From: Aculops lycopersici
Taxonomy: Eukaryota > Arthropoda > Arachnida > Trombidiformes > Eriophyidae
DNA: 64,000 nt
Reading direction: 5' to 3'
Assembly: GCA_015350385.1 (NCBI GenBank)
Contig: WNKI01000002.1
Location: 1,834,663-1,898,662 of the forward strand
The notes under the pieces are model-generated. The model did not search any database, was not told the origin of the DNA, and saw only the letters and a list, made by a program, of their open reading frames with translations. The translations under genes were made by a program, and so were the position numbers. Position 1 is the stretch's first letter. Each line of letters opens with the position of its first letter. Positions 31,407 to 42,330 of the stretch are shown here, one piece after another.

Positions 31407-31973
31407 TTTAATTTAATATTTGTGGCGTTGATAACGCGAAGCTAAATGTTTATGTTTCTCAAGTTCGAAACCGATGATATTTTAGAATCTGCAAAACTTC
31501 TATTGTTTGGGTGAGCACAGAAAGTTTGCCAGATCGAGCGAGCGAGGGGGGAAGGAAAGTTTTTTTGTGCATCTGCCGTCAGCTGTGTGTGTTTTTCGAT
31601 AGGCTCATTGGAGGGGGTCACCAGAGTTGCAAGTTGCAGCAGCACATCGGTCCATTGGCATCGCAGCAATTTGGTTTGCCGCAGTGGTGCACGGACAAAG
31701 GCACGGCCAACCGGGAATTCTCAGAATTTGCGGGGGCAAATTCGACTGAGGTGAAAGCGATTGTTCAAAGTTTCGCGCCGTACGTAGAGCGCATGCTCAG
31801 GGCCCATGCCACACCATCGAATGAATGTTTTCCGCACAACACATTGGATTTCTGCACCATACATTGGCGCTGGTAGCAAGTCCCTCGACATCGTACTTTT
31901 GGTTATATTATTATTGCTCTGATATTACTTTAGCATCTTAGATCTTATTTAAATCTATTACAAAATTTACATC
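31407..31973. other. Divergent promoter region, zinc finger and eL36
   Basis: The 567-base stretch between opposite start codons must hold both promoters. An AT-rich segment lies just before the eL36 ATG. I could not place a TATA box or TOP initiator with confidence. Confidence 0.45.
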
Positions 31974-32415
31974 ATGGCAAAGGACAAAAAACTAGACTAT
32001 GAGATCGCGGTCGGTCTCAAGAAGGGACACAAAGTGACCAAGAACGAACGTAAGAAGCCCAGACCAGCATCTCTAAAAGGCGTAAGTAATCCCTCAAATA
32101 ATGCCAATCACATCGAATATCGTCTCTGCTAGATCAAAAATCTAACAAAATTCTACTCCCACCCGATACCTTATTACTATCATTGTAAAACAACAGAAAA
32201 AGACACCACATACCAAGTTTGTCCGATCGTTAGTTCAAGAGGTTTGCGGATTTGCCCCATACGAGAAGAGAACAATGGAGTTGTTGAGAGTATCTCGTGA
32301 TAAGAGGGCCCTAAAATTCTTGAAGAAGAGACTTGGCACCCACCTGAGAGCCAAGAAGAAGCGTGACGAGCTATCCAACGTTCTCGTCCAACAGAGAAAG
32401 GCTCAACACAAGTAA
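31974..32415 (+). CDS. RpL36: 60S ribosomal protein eL36
   Basis: Two short exons, 31974..32081 and 32197..32415, joined in phase 0 by a 115-base GT-AG intron (donor GTAAGT). They encode 108 residues. The protein begins MAKDKKLDYEIAVGLKKGHK and contains KFVRSLVQEVCGFAPYEKR and the basic C-terminus LGTHLRAKKKRDEL, an unmistakable eL36 of normal length (about 105 residues). It is a structural protein of the large ribosomal subunit. The intron splits after Gly36. I looked for a snoRNA in the intron and did not see clear C/D or H/ACA boxes. Confidence 0.97.
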
Positions 32416-32431
32416 TCTAATTATGTAATAC

Positions 32432-32437
32432 AATAAA
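32432..32437 (+). terminator. Poly(A) signal of eL36
   Basis: AATAAA 17 bases after the stop codon, a short 3' UTR typical of ribosomal protein genes. Confidence 0.75.
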
Positions 32438-32747
32438 AACCTATTAATCTACGCCTTATTTGCGTTAGCTCATTTTCGTCCTCTTTACCCACGTTTTTGC
32501 TGCACCAGACGATGCAGCAGCAACAAGGCATTAGGGCGCTTCAGGAATATTACCTCTTGATAGAATCGCCAACCCCAAGCAAAAGTGGTTGTTCCGGAAG
32601 TGCAGAAACCCCCCTTACGGTCTCCCAAAGAGGCGACCTGTGGATCTGGTATTACAGAAAATGAATTGCCTACATCATTGTGAGACAGGCTGGCACAATT
32701 TGTATGTAAAATCAATTCAATCAGATCAGTCCAATAGACGGACCATC
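32438..32747. other. Gap between eL36 and the vrille-like gene
   Basis: 310 bases between two convergent poly(A) signals. I see nothing supported in it. Confidence 0.5.
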
Positions 32748-32753
32748 TTTATT
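32748..32753 (-). terminator. Poly(A) signal of the vrille-like gene
   Basis: Minus-strand AATAAA about 105 bases after the stop at 32858. Confidence 0.65.
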
Positions 32754-32857
32754 TACACATTCATAGATGAATTCTGAAGATGAGGGCGATAAGTGCACTT
32801 TGTATAGGAAGTGTTATAACAAATTTTTGATGCATACATATGTAGATATATAAGATT

Positions 32858-34363
32858 TCAACAGTAAAGCGAGCTTGAGTTATGCTTGTATTTATGGCGC
32901 AACTTCAAAGGCAGGCAGCTCGACGGATTGTTGCTTGTTTCCCTCGCAAGCTCGTGCTGGTTTTGCTCACTTTTGGTCTGCTGGGCGGCCGCTGCAGCAG
33001 CTGCCGCCGCCGAGGCAGCCGCAGCGGCAATGAGCAGTTCACTTTGGTGATCTAATTGGCTAGTTTGTTGCTGCTGTAGACTCAAGTGGTGGTTGTGGGC
33101 GCTGGCCAGATTATTGAGGTGCTGCAGGTGCCCCGAGGGGTGAATCAGGTGGGCAGCTAAGGGTTTGGACTGGCCGCCGGACTGGCTAGTTGGACCCAAA
33201 TGATGATTGTTGTCCGCAATGCTGGACAAGTGGCTAAGATGCGAAGACGGCGTAGTGGTTGTTGCGGTGTGCAACTGCTGATGTGCCGCGTGCGGATGTT
33301 GCTGGCCGCTTCCGGTTGCCGCGGCCTCAGCTAGAGTCTTGCTGTTTGTTGACGTGGGTTGCATGTGGGATGGATGGTTTTGGTGGTGATGATGTTGCTG
33401 TTGTTGGCTTCCGGTCTGACAGGCGGCCGCCTGGCAGGCAGCGGCGGCTGCGGCCGCATTGATTGAGTTGAGGAGCGAGGAGGTTGATGACGAAGTTGAT
33501 ATGATGGAGGATGAGGTTGATCCAGTTTCACTTGTTGTTTCGGCGCCCACAAGCGAGCGGACGGAAGCGCGCCGAGCCCGGCACGTCAAGTCAGGCATCT
33601 GGACGGGAATTGAGTCCGGATTGATATAGTGCTGGCCGGGTGGCAGTCCGAACTCCTCTTTGATGGCGTAGAGCTCGGCGTGTAGAAGAGCATTTTCGCG
33701 CGTCAACTCTAGCACCCGGGTCTCGAGCAACAGGTCCGAGATGCGACGTTTCTCGCGGGATCGCTTAGCCGCCTCGTTGTTTTTCCGGCGCCGGTCCCAG
33801 TAGGTGTCGTCCTTGCGCGAGTCGGGAATGAACTCCCGCTGCTTCCGCGAGCAGAGTACATTGCCAACGGGCGCCTGTAAGTCGGCCACCTTGGACAGGT
33901 TAATCATGCCGGAGAGGCTAGAGCCACCACCGGCGCCCGAGTGCGACGAGCCGAAGCCCGACGAGGCTGAGTGGCTGCTTGAGGAGGCCGTCGAGCTGCC
34001 TGCTTTGAGTGGCGTGCCGAGCGCCCGCGTTCGGCCCAAATCGACTGGCGCGTTTTGCGCGGAATTGGTGCCGTTGCTGGTCTTGCTAAACTTGGCGAAC
34101 TTTGCGGGGGAGCCGTGAGTTTTAGCTTCAGTTCTACTTCCGGCTTGCCGCTTGCCTCTCTTAAACTTTGCTGGCTCTTGTGACTTCCGCTCTTCTTGTG
34201 CCACTTCTTCGACTGTTGAAACTTGAGCTGGTTGCGGGGCGCCGCTGACTTGACGCGGCGAGTGCGCTTCTGAAGCTGGGGCCTCGATGGTGACGGAGCT
34301 GGTTAAGTGTCTTAGGATAACGGAGATGCTGCTGCTGTGGCCGCGCGACGAGTAGAGGTGCAA
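32858..34363 (-). CDS. vri: vrille/NFIL3-family bZIP transcription factor
   Basis: About 500 codons, open from the TGA just upstream of 34363. The N-terminus is unresolved: the frame has no ATG in its first ~150 codons, so an upstream exon must supply the start (a GTGAGT donor near 34448 on this strand is one candidate). The bZIP near residues 170-245 is highly typical: SRKQREFIPDSRKDDTYWDR, then NNEAAKRSREKRR in the basic region and a leucine zipper (LLLETRVLELTRENALLHAEL). This is the vrille/NFIL3 signature rather than the PAR-domain group. Known role in insects: repressor in the circadian clock and in development. Long Ser, Ala, His and Gln tracts fill the C-terminus, as in insect vrille. 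Confidence 0.85.
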   Translation of the reverse strand: MHLYSSRGHSSSISVILRHLTSSVTIEAPASEAHSPRQVSGAPQPAQVSTVEEVAQEERKSQEPAKFKRGKRQAGSRTEAKTHGSPAKFAKFSKTSNGTNSAQNAPVDLGRTRALGTPLKAGSSTASSSSHSASSGFGSSHSGAGGGSSLSGMINLSKVADLQAPVGNVLCSRKQREFIPDSRKDDTYWDRRRKNNEAAKRSREKRRISDLLLETRVLELTRENALLHAELYAIKEEFGLPPGQHYINPDSIPVQMPDLTCRARRASVRSLVGAETTSETGSTSSSIISTSSSTSSLLNSINAAAAAAACQAAACQTGSQQQQHHHHQNHPSHMQPTSTNSKTLAEAAATGSGQQHPHAAHQQLHTATTTTPSSHLSHLSSIADNNHHLGPTSQSGGQSKPLAAHLIHPSGHLQHLNNLASAHNHHLSLQQQQTSQLDHQSELLIAAAAASAAAAAAAAAQQTKSEQNQHELARETSNNPSSCLPLKLRHKYKHNSSSLYC

Positions 34364-35370
34364 GTGGCGAGTCTCTGGGGCGCGAATTATGTATCAATTG
34401 GATCGATTGGCTAGCGATTTGGCAGTGTTTTGCTAGTGGCCGACTCACTTCTGGTTCGCGGCTATCGACTGGCTGTCTCTGGCTCGCTCTCGTTCTGTCT
34501 AGCTGGCTGGTTGGCTGGTTGGCTCTACGCATTCAGTGGCCCGCCACTCAATCGCGAGCTAAGCATAACATCCTAAACTGTTGCAGCTTGTTAGATACAA
34601 CGAGACAACAACGCTTACGCTATCGCTCGCACGGCTGGCCAAATTCAGTGTCGAGTCGCGAGTCGACGACGAGAGTGGAACAGGAAGCCAGTTGAGTAAG
34701 AGTAGCGCGCGTTGTGCACGCCAAGCTAGCGGCAATCCGCGTTGCCGTTACTCGTAGGCTTGTTGTTGTTTTTGTTGCCTTCGTCGGGGTAGTCGTCATT
34801 GTCGTTGTTGTTGTTGCGGTAGTGGCGGCAGCACGAGCGGAAAGTAGGAAAGGGAATTCAGCGGAGGACTAGGATAGTCGTTGGTGTAAGAGTTGCGTTA
34901 AGCTTTATTCGCGGGCGGCTTGGTTTGGTGACCCTGATTTTCATTGACAAGCCGCCTAATTTCCAGGCCGTCGACCTTGAGCTGGAGTTGCGCGCTGAGC
35001 GAGATTAGCAGCCAGCGACGCCAAGTTTAGCTCTCGCTTGTGAGCTAGCTGTTGCTCTCTCTCTCTCTTTCTCTCTTTCACTCACTCTCTGCCGGGTGCT
35101 CTTGTGTGTTGTGTGTTGTATGTTGTGTTAGTTCGAGAGTGTTGTGTGTGAGTGTATAATAACAACGAAGGGGCGGCCGTCTGGCAAGCTAGCTAGCTGG
35201 GCGCTTGTTGCGCTCACTCACTCGCGCGCCCGCTCGGCGCACCACGCACACCACGAAGGCCACCTATTTACAGTTAGCTCGCGTAAGTCTGTGTTATGCT
35301 TGCGCGCGAACAGGCATTTCAAGGTTCCTAGAGCCAAGGTTGCTACTCGAAAAGCCAGCAAGCCGCTCAA
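34364..35370. other. Gap between TAPT1 3' end and the vrille-like gene
   Basis: Holds the vrille-like 5' region and the TAPT1 3' flank; a minus-strand AATAAA at 34904-34909 may serve TAPT1. There is a CT-rich tract near 35056-35090 and TG-rich words at 35103-35155. No other exon was supported. Confidence 0.45.
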
Positions 35371-36801
35371 CTAGCTGCCAGCTGGCAGCCGATAGCGGTT
35401 CACTTCCGCCTGTTGGGTGATGTCGGCGAGACTAGCGCGTGGTGACGGTGGCGTCGAAACACTTTGGTTGTGCACATTCTCCGTGCTCGCATACCGACTT
35501 GACGGCAAGCTAGCGCACTTGCGGGGCGGCATACGCGCTCGTTCCGGTTGCCGTTCTATTATGTCGCATGACTTGCCGAGCAACGCCAAGTTGATTGCAA
35601 TCTTGAGGGTTAGTAGGCACAGGTAGCCGAGCAGGAGGCAAAGGTGTCCGCGCCACCAGTCTATTGTGAGCGCACTTGCACAGACTCTTATCACTAGCAC
35701 GGCAAGTGGCAGCGGAATGAAGCCCATCCGACGGGAAACCAGATCCGAGTGGTCGGCATAGGCACGCTTGAGCTTGCTGCTCACCAAATCGTAGGCCAGG
35801 GTAACGGTGTACTCGCCATAGACTTCAGAGGTGATCTCGTTGAAGCGAGTCACGAAGGCATGCTTGAACCAGTCGACAATTACTTCGGCAGTGAGGATCA
35901 ACAGGCAGTCGGGTAGAAGAATATAGAACTGATTCTCGTTCCAGTTGTACTCCTTGAGCGTCTGGATCATCACGATAATGAGTAGGATAAAGAAGTGGTG
36001 ACGCTCTCGAACATCGCTACATGACATGTGGAAGAGATTGTTCTTCTCGAATTTCTTGAACACCATTCCCTTCAGCTCGACGAAGTTGTTCGACATCATG
36101 ATGGTCAGTAGCGCCTTGTTCTTCGAATTTATTGCCACATTCAGTGTGGTCGCTTGCACTAATATCAAAAGTCCATGCACTGTCACGTACACTATGGCCA
36201 CGAGCAGGTGGCACAGGACGCTCAGCCGGCGCCTATCTCGCTGGCTGCTAGACTGATTCGGTTCTCTGGGCTCAACGGCAGTCCAAAAGAGTGTGTCAAG
36301 GATATCGCAGCCGAAGGTGGACATGAGCTTGTCGAACACTTCAAGCATATTAAAAAATATATAAAGCTTAATAACCGATTGACTCTTGATGTTGTGGTAA
36401 AGGACGGAAATGTCCAAGTAGCTAAGAAGCAATGTGGAGCAGATCAGAATGAGACCGCGAAGGAGGTCGCATATTTCTGCCGGCTGGATATATCCTTGCT
36501 CGTCGTTCATAAACCGGGGGTGTCGCTGATGGAGTAGGAACTTGGAGAACATGCGGCCAATGGGTCTTGTCAGGAGGAACCAGCAGGAGAGCAGGAATCT
36601 GATGGGTAATAAGGTGAACACAAAGAGGAAAGTATCCACGATTTGGAAGCAGGCGGTGAACATGAACTTCTCGAACTCAATAGGCACTTTGAGGAAGGTG
36701 TAGAACTTTTGCCTTCGCTCCTTATATCTTTGCTCATCGTTTTTTAATAGATACCCGCGCCTTAGCTCCGCGTAAAGATACTCATTGAATTGGTGCATCA
36801 T
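35371..36801 (-). CDS. TAPT1: TAPT1-family membrane protein
   Basis: 476 residues, single exon, starting MMHQFNEYLYAELRRGYLL. The family hallmark is clear: FEKFMFTACFQIVDTFLF, the LPIRFLLSCWFLL membrane segment, then SVIKLYIFFNMLEVFDKLMS and GCDILDTLFW. At least six hydrophobic segments are visible. TAPT1/Emp65-type proteins sit in the ER or at the ciliary base; in vertebrates TAPT1 affects axial patterning and ciliogenesis. Length is close to the conserved core but shorter than the vertebrate protein at both ends. The C-terminus is Ser/Pro/Arg-rich. Divergent from TSC2. Confidence 0.93.
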   Translation of the reverse strand: MMHQFNEYLYAELRRGYLLKNDEQRYKERRQKFYTFLKVPIEFEKFMFTACFQIVDTFLFVFTLLPIRFLLSCWFLLTRPIGRMFSKFLLHQRHPRFMNDEQGYIQPAEICDLLRGLILICSTLLLSYLDISVLYHNIKSQSVIKLYIFFNMLEVFDKLMSTFGCDILDTLFWTAVEPREPNQSSSQRDRRRLSVLCHLLVAIVYVTVHGLLILVQATTLNVAINSKNKALLTIMMSNNFVELKGMVFKKFEKNNLFHMSCSDVRERHHFFILLIIVMIQTLKEYNWNENQFYILLPDCLLILTAEVIVDWFKHAFVTRFNEITSEVYGEYTVTLAYDLVSSKLKRAYADHSDLVSRRMGFIPLPLAVLVIRVCASALTIDWWRGHLCLLLGYLCLLTLKIAINLALLGKSCDIIERQPERARMPPRKCASLPSSRYASTENVHNQSVSTPPSPRASLADITQQAEVNRYRLPAGS

Positions 36802-37765
36802 GGTTGGCTTTAGTGTTATACACTTGATGAGATGAATAAATTTTATAAATCATACTTGAAATAGGGGATTTCAATTGTTTGTTATTGTTTTTATGATCGG
36901 GCACGTTGTTTCTCTGGCTCGCACACTCAGATCACCTCTATGGCTGACATCTACTTCTCGACAAGTTGGACTCGCGGCTTCGCTGGCGACCTGGCTCGGA
37001 CTACGGCCCCCCTCGCACGGCCGGCGGCCATCGCACAAAAACGGCCGGCGCACAGAAAGCGGCCGTCTCGTCTAGGAGAGTGACATGCACAAAACGTGTG
37101 TATATTACACGAAAATGACGAGTCGATCACCAAGGCACTGCAAGCGGTTAATCTAATTCTCTGTGCGAATTAACCTAAGAACTACGCACCGTTTCCGCTT
37201 CGCCTTAACTCCCCTCGAGTTGGCCTCTCTCACAAAGTCAAAACTGTGCACCCATGTAGAAGTTGTGCTAGTTACGGAGTTGTGCGAGGTTAAAAGCAGG
37301 TGGGGGAAAAGGAATTTGGATGTCGTGTGTGAGAACGGAGTGAGAGGGGGCCGCACGCCTGAATTGTATCAGGAGGGAAAATTTCATGTGTGGGAAGCTA
37401 AAAAAAGAGGGGTCGCATGCAAGAAAGGAAAATTGAACTTACGCTAGGACGACGCTTTATTAACAGAAGAAAACTTCATATCTAGACGCGCTGGCTCCCG
37501 GCGCTACTGCCGGCCGATCATCTTGTTATTATTGACCAGATATATTTATCCAAAACACCTATTATCTCAAGCCAAATCATTTGCCCAACTTGTCGAGCAG
37601 CTTGCCACCGTGAGTTGGACTTTGGGCCTCACTGGTGCGTGCGTCACCCAGGAGTCAAGGGGAGAGAAATATTCTCTAGCCACTCGATTGCCAGGCCAGC
37701 ATCTCTTTTGATCTTTTACATTGCCTTGCCTCATCGAGAGAAAACAAGAAGATCTGGTGGCAAAG
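36802..37765. other. Divergent promoter region, TAPT1 and TSC2
   Basis: 964 bases between start codons. A GTGAGT donor at about 37611 and pyrimidine-rich AG acceptors near 37736 would allow a short upstream TSC2 exon (frame reading LLSQAKSFAQLVEQLAT), but I cannot confirm it. Confidence 0.4.
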
Positions 37766-40700
37766 ATGGAGGACGATGAGTCTAGGATCATCGAACACCT
37801 TGAACGGCGCGCAAAATGCATCAGCACCCTCGACGACAGATGGATTGGCGAGTGGGCCAATCTGGTCGAGGTTCACTACAAACAGGAGACGCGCAATCAC
37901 ATCAGACTCAAGGCTATCGCATTGATGTCGCAGATTTTCTCCAAGTTCCATGTTATTTGCGAGGACGAACTTATGAACAAGATCATTCTACCTAACTTCG
38001 CTGATGCTCATCAGGAAAACGACTCGGTAGTTAGGAAACCGATTGTGCACCTGCTCTTCGATGTAGCCTCCACCTGCCTGTCTTATAAGTACTGCAACGC
38101 CATCCTAGCCATACTTAGGCGCATTCTAACCAAACCCTTTAAACAACGAAGCGAGGAGACCAATGGGCTTGTCTATATCATCGGCAACATCGATGTTATC
38201 GATAGCCGACTAATCATATCCAACCTGAACAAGCTCTTCAGGACCAAACTCCATCGACTGCCAATCGACCCCGCGGTCAATATGCTCGACATCAGCATCA
38301 ACTACCTGAACCTCACCTACAAGTGTCCCCTCCAGGATCCGACTCCTGCCGAGATTCCTATGATTCGAAGAGAACTCTTTTCTCTATTCATGAGCTTGCG
38401 TTGCAACAAAAACGGTCACTTAGGTGTCCTTTGCCACCCAGACCAAAGTGTCGACGAGCTAAAGTTCTCGCCATTCATTTTGTGCGTTAAACGGCCTCGC
38501 TCCTCTTCAACAAGTAGCCAAGATCAGCCACCGCCATCGCCTGTCCCCGATAGTCCTACTCAGATGAACTTCCCTCCGACATCCCAGCTGCACCAATCAC
38601 AGCCCTCGCAACATCCAGCAACAACAAACGCGACTCCAACCACACCTACCAACCTAGGCACACAATATCACTTTCCTCAGCAAGTTGCACATCAGCACCA
38701 GCAACATCAGTTGCACAATCACAATCACCACAACATCTTTGTTCCAAATGCATCGCAGCCCAATTGTCCACTCGTCTCACGGTGCGTCACCTTCGACGCT
38801 CTCTTTGCGGGTATAATCGAGTGCATAAATCAGGAGACAGATACAGATGTGCTTAAGTTGGTGTTAGATGGACTACCAAGCCTCCTAGAAAACAAACCTC
38901 TTGTTCTGACCGCCACCGACGAGAGAATCAATCAACTCTGTATCGCCATTAGCGAGCTAATCCGACCCACCAAAAAGCCGAGACAGAACCTCCGGCTCGA
39001 GCTCGCCAAATATGGACTCCATTGCATAACTCCCCTCCTGGTCTACCGAAAGCATTTAGAGCAGAAGAGTATCAAGATCATGCTAGCGGCTCTCGAGGAT
39101 TCCCTCAAGAATTCCTATCATCCAGTTGTGCCATTGTTCACTACATGTCTCATCGAGCTGCAGGACAGCTCCGAGATGACTAAATTTATACCTGTGGTTT
39201 TGAATCGCCTATCAAGAATATCGACGACACCCACTGTCGGCATAAACATGCTCGAATTCCTCTCATACTTAATACTGTTCCCCAAACTATATGAGAACTT
39301 CTCTGAGGACGAGTACAAGTTTATCTTCGCCATCGCATTGCCTTACACAAATCCATCCAGATACAAAGACTACATCACATGTCTTGCATTCCGCGTCATC
39401 GCAATGTGGTACCTCAACTGCCGCCCCTCGCTTCGCTGCGCCTTTGTCGGTTTCGTCAAGAAAAGCCTCCAATCAAATGTGATACAACCCTTCAAAGAGA
39501 ATCCCACGCCCCAATTATACTCACAAACTTCAAGTCCGATTACCTCGACACCACCAATCACCTACTCTGCTCCAGCTGCTATGTCTCCCATGGACCAGAG
39601 AAAGCGAAGCTCCAGTTTGAACACGGAAAATAGTTTCAAGGCACACCAGGCTCTTCTCAACACAAACCCTCAGCTTTCTCGGCAAGTAAACAAAGAGTTG
39701 ATCGAAACATTCGCCGACCTTCTTACACGTTACACTCACGGCCAGTATTTAGCGATTGCCCCGAAGAACCGATGCACTGAGGTCCTTATAGACAGAAGTA
39801 CCAGCCAGACTTGGCTACACGGAAACTGTCTCGTCACGATAACCTCCGGTTGCTCGAGTCACGGCTGGGCCGAGATATTTATCCGCAGGCCAACAGGCAA
39901 CACAAGCTGGATTGGCAGGTTGCAAAACACAGTGGGCGCATTGCCAATGTTGAATCAACAAGTCTATTATGACTCACTCAATTTTGGCAACGACATAATT
40001 TCATTGTTCAGCTCTATGGCGCCTACATGCGAGATTCACGACAATAGCATGGATGCTAGTCTCCTTGCTTTCACTTCAGCCTCAACAAGCTCAATCAGCT
40101 CTACGACGACAGTCGCTAGCTCGAGTGTCACTTATGGCGGCAGCGGCTCTTACACGAGAAGCTGCGATCCCATCCCCTTGCCAAAAGATAAAAAGTTTGA
40201 GGTGGCGCTGAGCAACTTCGACCACATAACCCCTTACGAAACACACAAAGTCGGGGTAGTATATGTGGGAAAGAATCAGGCGGACAATCGTGCAGCCTTT
40301 CTATCGAACAGATGCGGCTCGCCTAGGTATCATGAGTTTTTGCTTCACATTGGTAACTGCATAGTATTGAAAGACATTGATCCCGAGGTTTACTTCATAG
40401 GCGGTCTCGACGTGAGTGGCGAAGACGGCAAGTATGCATACTTCTGGAAGGACAACGTAACTCAGGTTATATTCCATGTGGCCACTTTGATGTTGCAGCG
40501 CGACAATGATCCTCATTGTAACAACAAGAACAGGCACATCGGAAACGATCACGTTTGCATTGTTTATAACGACAGCGAGAAACCCTTCAAATTGGCGACA
40601 ATCAAGGTAGGTGTTTGGATTTCGCTCATATTTATTCTACTCATGCTAGCACATTCTAACAAGTGTCCTTCCATTTGCTTCCACAGGGCACTGGTCAATT

Positions 40701-41136
40701 TATCAAGGCTTGCATTGTGATTAGTCCTCTTGAGGACGACACCAACCTGATCGAGGCGGAGTTTCTAAACGACCTCGGCTCCATTCTAGGTTACATAGAG
40801 CCCAAAGTTTTATCGAATCTAGGCGCCTCCTTGTATGCCCGCCAGTTAGCCATCCATCTGAATGTGAGTACACGTGACCTGGTTGACTGAAGTTCCACAA
40901 TGCCTTTTACCTAATTAGCATATTGACTAAATTTTCCCCATCTTTCCACATTACAGCTCGCATCTAAAATTTATGAGCGTCGCCACATCGAGGGTTTCTT
41001 CAGCAAGGAGCCATTTGTATCGAATTGGATTGAAAGATTGCGGTGCATTAAGCGGATAAGACAGCGACTAGAGGATAGCCGGAAGACTTCAGCAAGCGGA
41101 AACTCAATGCCGCGTGGCGGTATCTCCCTGAAGTAG
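37766..41136 (+). CDS. TSC2: Tuberin (TSC2), N-terminally short
   Basis: Exons 37766..40606, 40687..40863 and 40957..41136, all phase 0, give 1065 residues. The first ~650 residues match the middle of tuberin (helical tuberin domain: HYKQETRNHIRLKAIALM, FAIALPYTNPSRYKDYITCL, GWAEIFIRRPTGNTSW). The C-terminus is the Rap/Rheb GAP domain: YETHKVGVVYVGKNQ, FIGGLDVSGEDGKYAYFW and RHIGNDHVCIVYND, which holds the catalytic Asn thumb. TSC2 with TSC1 inactivates Rheb and so restrains mTORC1. Human tuberin is about 1807 residues. Here the N-terminal ~450 residues, which bind TSC1, are absent, and the linker before the GAP is short. Upstream exons may be missing from the model, but TAPT1 starts only 1 kb away. 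Confidence 0.9.
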
Positions 41137-41185
41137 AGGCATATTTTGTGCCTGGGTAACTTGATACAAATGTTGTGATAATCTA

Positions 41186-41191
41186 AATAAA
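41186..41191 (+). terminator. Poly(A) signal of TSC2
   Basis: AATAAA 50 bases after the TSC2 stop. Confidence 0.7.
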
Positions 41192-42247
41192 CTTGTCGTC
41201 CCAATGAACTCGACGGGTCAGGTTCTAATAAGACGATTGATTGAAAAATTTACTTAAACTTACCTATGACTTCTATAATTCCACAAGTTTCTTCGGTGTG
41301 GCGATACGTGGAGGTATGCTATCATAAGGAAGACCGGATGTTTTTTGTATAATCTACTGAGTTTAAAACAAAAACTAATCTAGTCTTCCATATGATTTGC
41401 GCTTTTAACGCTAATTGATACTTTTGTCGAGCTTTTTGCTCTGGTAGCCACTCGGCTTTATGGATTTGGACTTCATATCAACTCTCGCTGTCTACCTTTT
41501 GAAGATTATTCATTCTAAGTATTTGCTTGATGCCAAGAAACTAAACGATGATGACAAGTGGAGTAGAATTGAACTTGGGTCCAGCAATCTATTTCAAGAG
41601 TTTAGAGTGATTCAATCGGAACACAATTCAAATTGAACTAATCCTTGGAAGGAAGTTTGCTTCTCAGACCAAAAAGTCGAAACTAGGAGTCTCCTGTTTC
41701 CTTGCCAACCTACGTCGTTAATCTAGAATTAAAGTTAAAGTTCGAGGAGAACAGAAGAAATTGGCGGCATTTGATATATCGCTGAGCTCTCGGCCATCGA
41801 TACAAGTTTCGCCTGGTTGTCAAGATGCAATAATGCTGTTGTCACGACTTCTCGGCAACCACCGGCGACTTTGGGTGGAGCAAGAGACCAAGCCGCATAA
41901 GTGGGGTGCTCTATGGTTGCGTGCGAGCTGAGCTCTCGATCGCGGAGTAAGTTGATCGCGCGCAAGTCAAGTGAGCAGCGATGGCGACGAAATCGAAAGA
42001 TAAATTGGAAGACAATGAGGCCAAATTAAATGTCGGCTCCCAGCGCATAGTTCTCTTCTCGCTGTCTGTACATGAAGTTAGCTGGCTAGAACGTTTATGT
42101 TAATGTTCCAATAACATGGCAGTTGACTCAAGTGCGTTGCGGTTTCTAGAAAAACTTGTCTCGGTTGAGGCAACGCGTGAGTTAAATGAATTAACTCCAA
42201 CGGAAGCAGTTATATTTAGAATCGTGTATGTGTGTCAGTTGTGCGTA
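41192..42247. other. Gap between convergent TSC2 and hnRNP K genes
   Basis: About 1.05 kb with no convincing frame, structured RNA or repeat seen. Confidence 0.5.
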
Positions 42248-42253
42248 TTTATT
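42248..42253 (-). terminator. Poly(A) signal of the hnRNP K-like gene
   Basis: Minus-strand AATAAA 78 bases after the stop at 42331. Confidence 0.65.
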
Positions 42254-42330
42254 CAGGTGAGTGAGTAGAGTGGTTATTTTGTTTAGTTGGTTAATTTGTC
42301 CTGCTAGCGGCTACTAGTCATGGGCGGCGA

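Noticed and set aside
31511..31876. Plus-strand frame of about 120 codons between the zinc-finger and eL36 genes
   Set aside because: It starts with GTG, shows no domain, and lies in a shared promoter region.
32082..32196. Possible snoRNA in the eL36 intron
   Set aside because: No clear C/D boxes with terminal stem, nor H and ACA boxes.
32485..32715. Minus-strand frame (FYQEVIFLKRPNALLLLHRLV) that briefly looked histone-like
   Set aside because: No real histone match, no ATG-led context, and it sits between two poly(A) signals.
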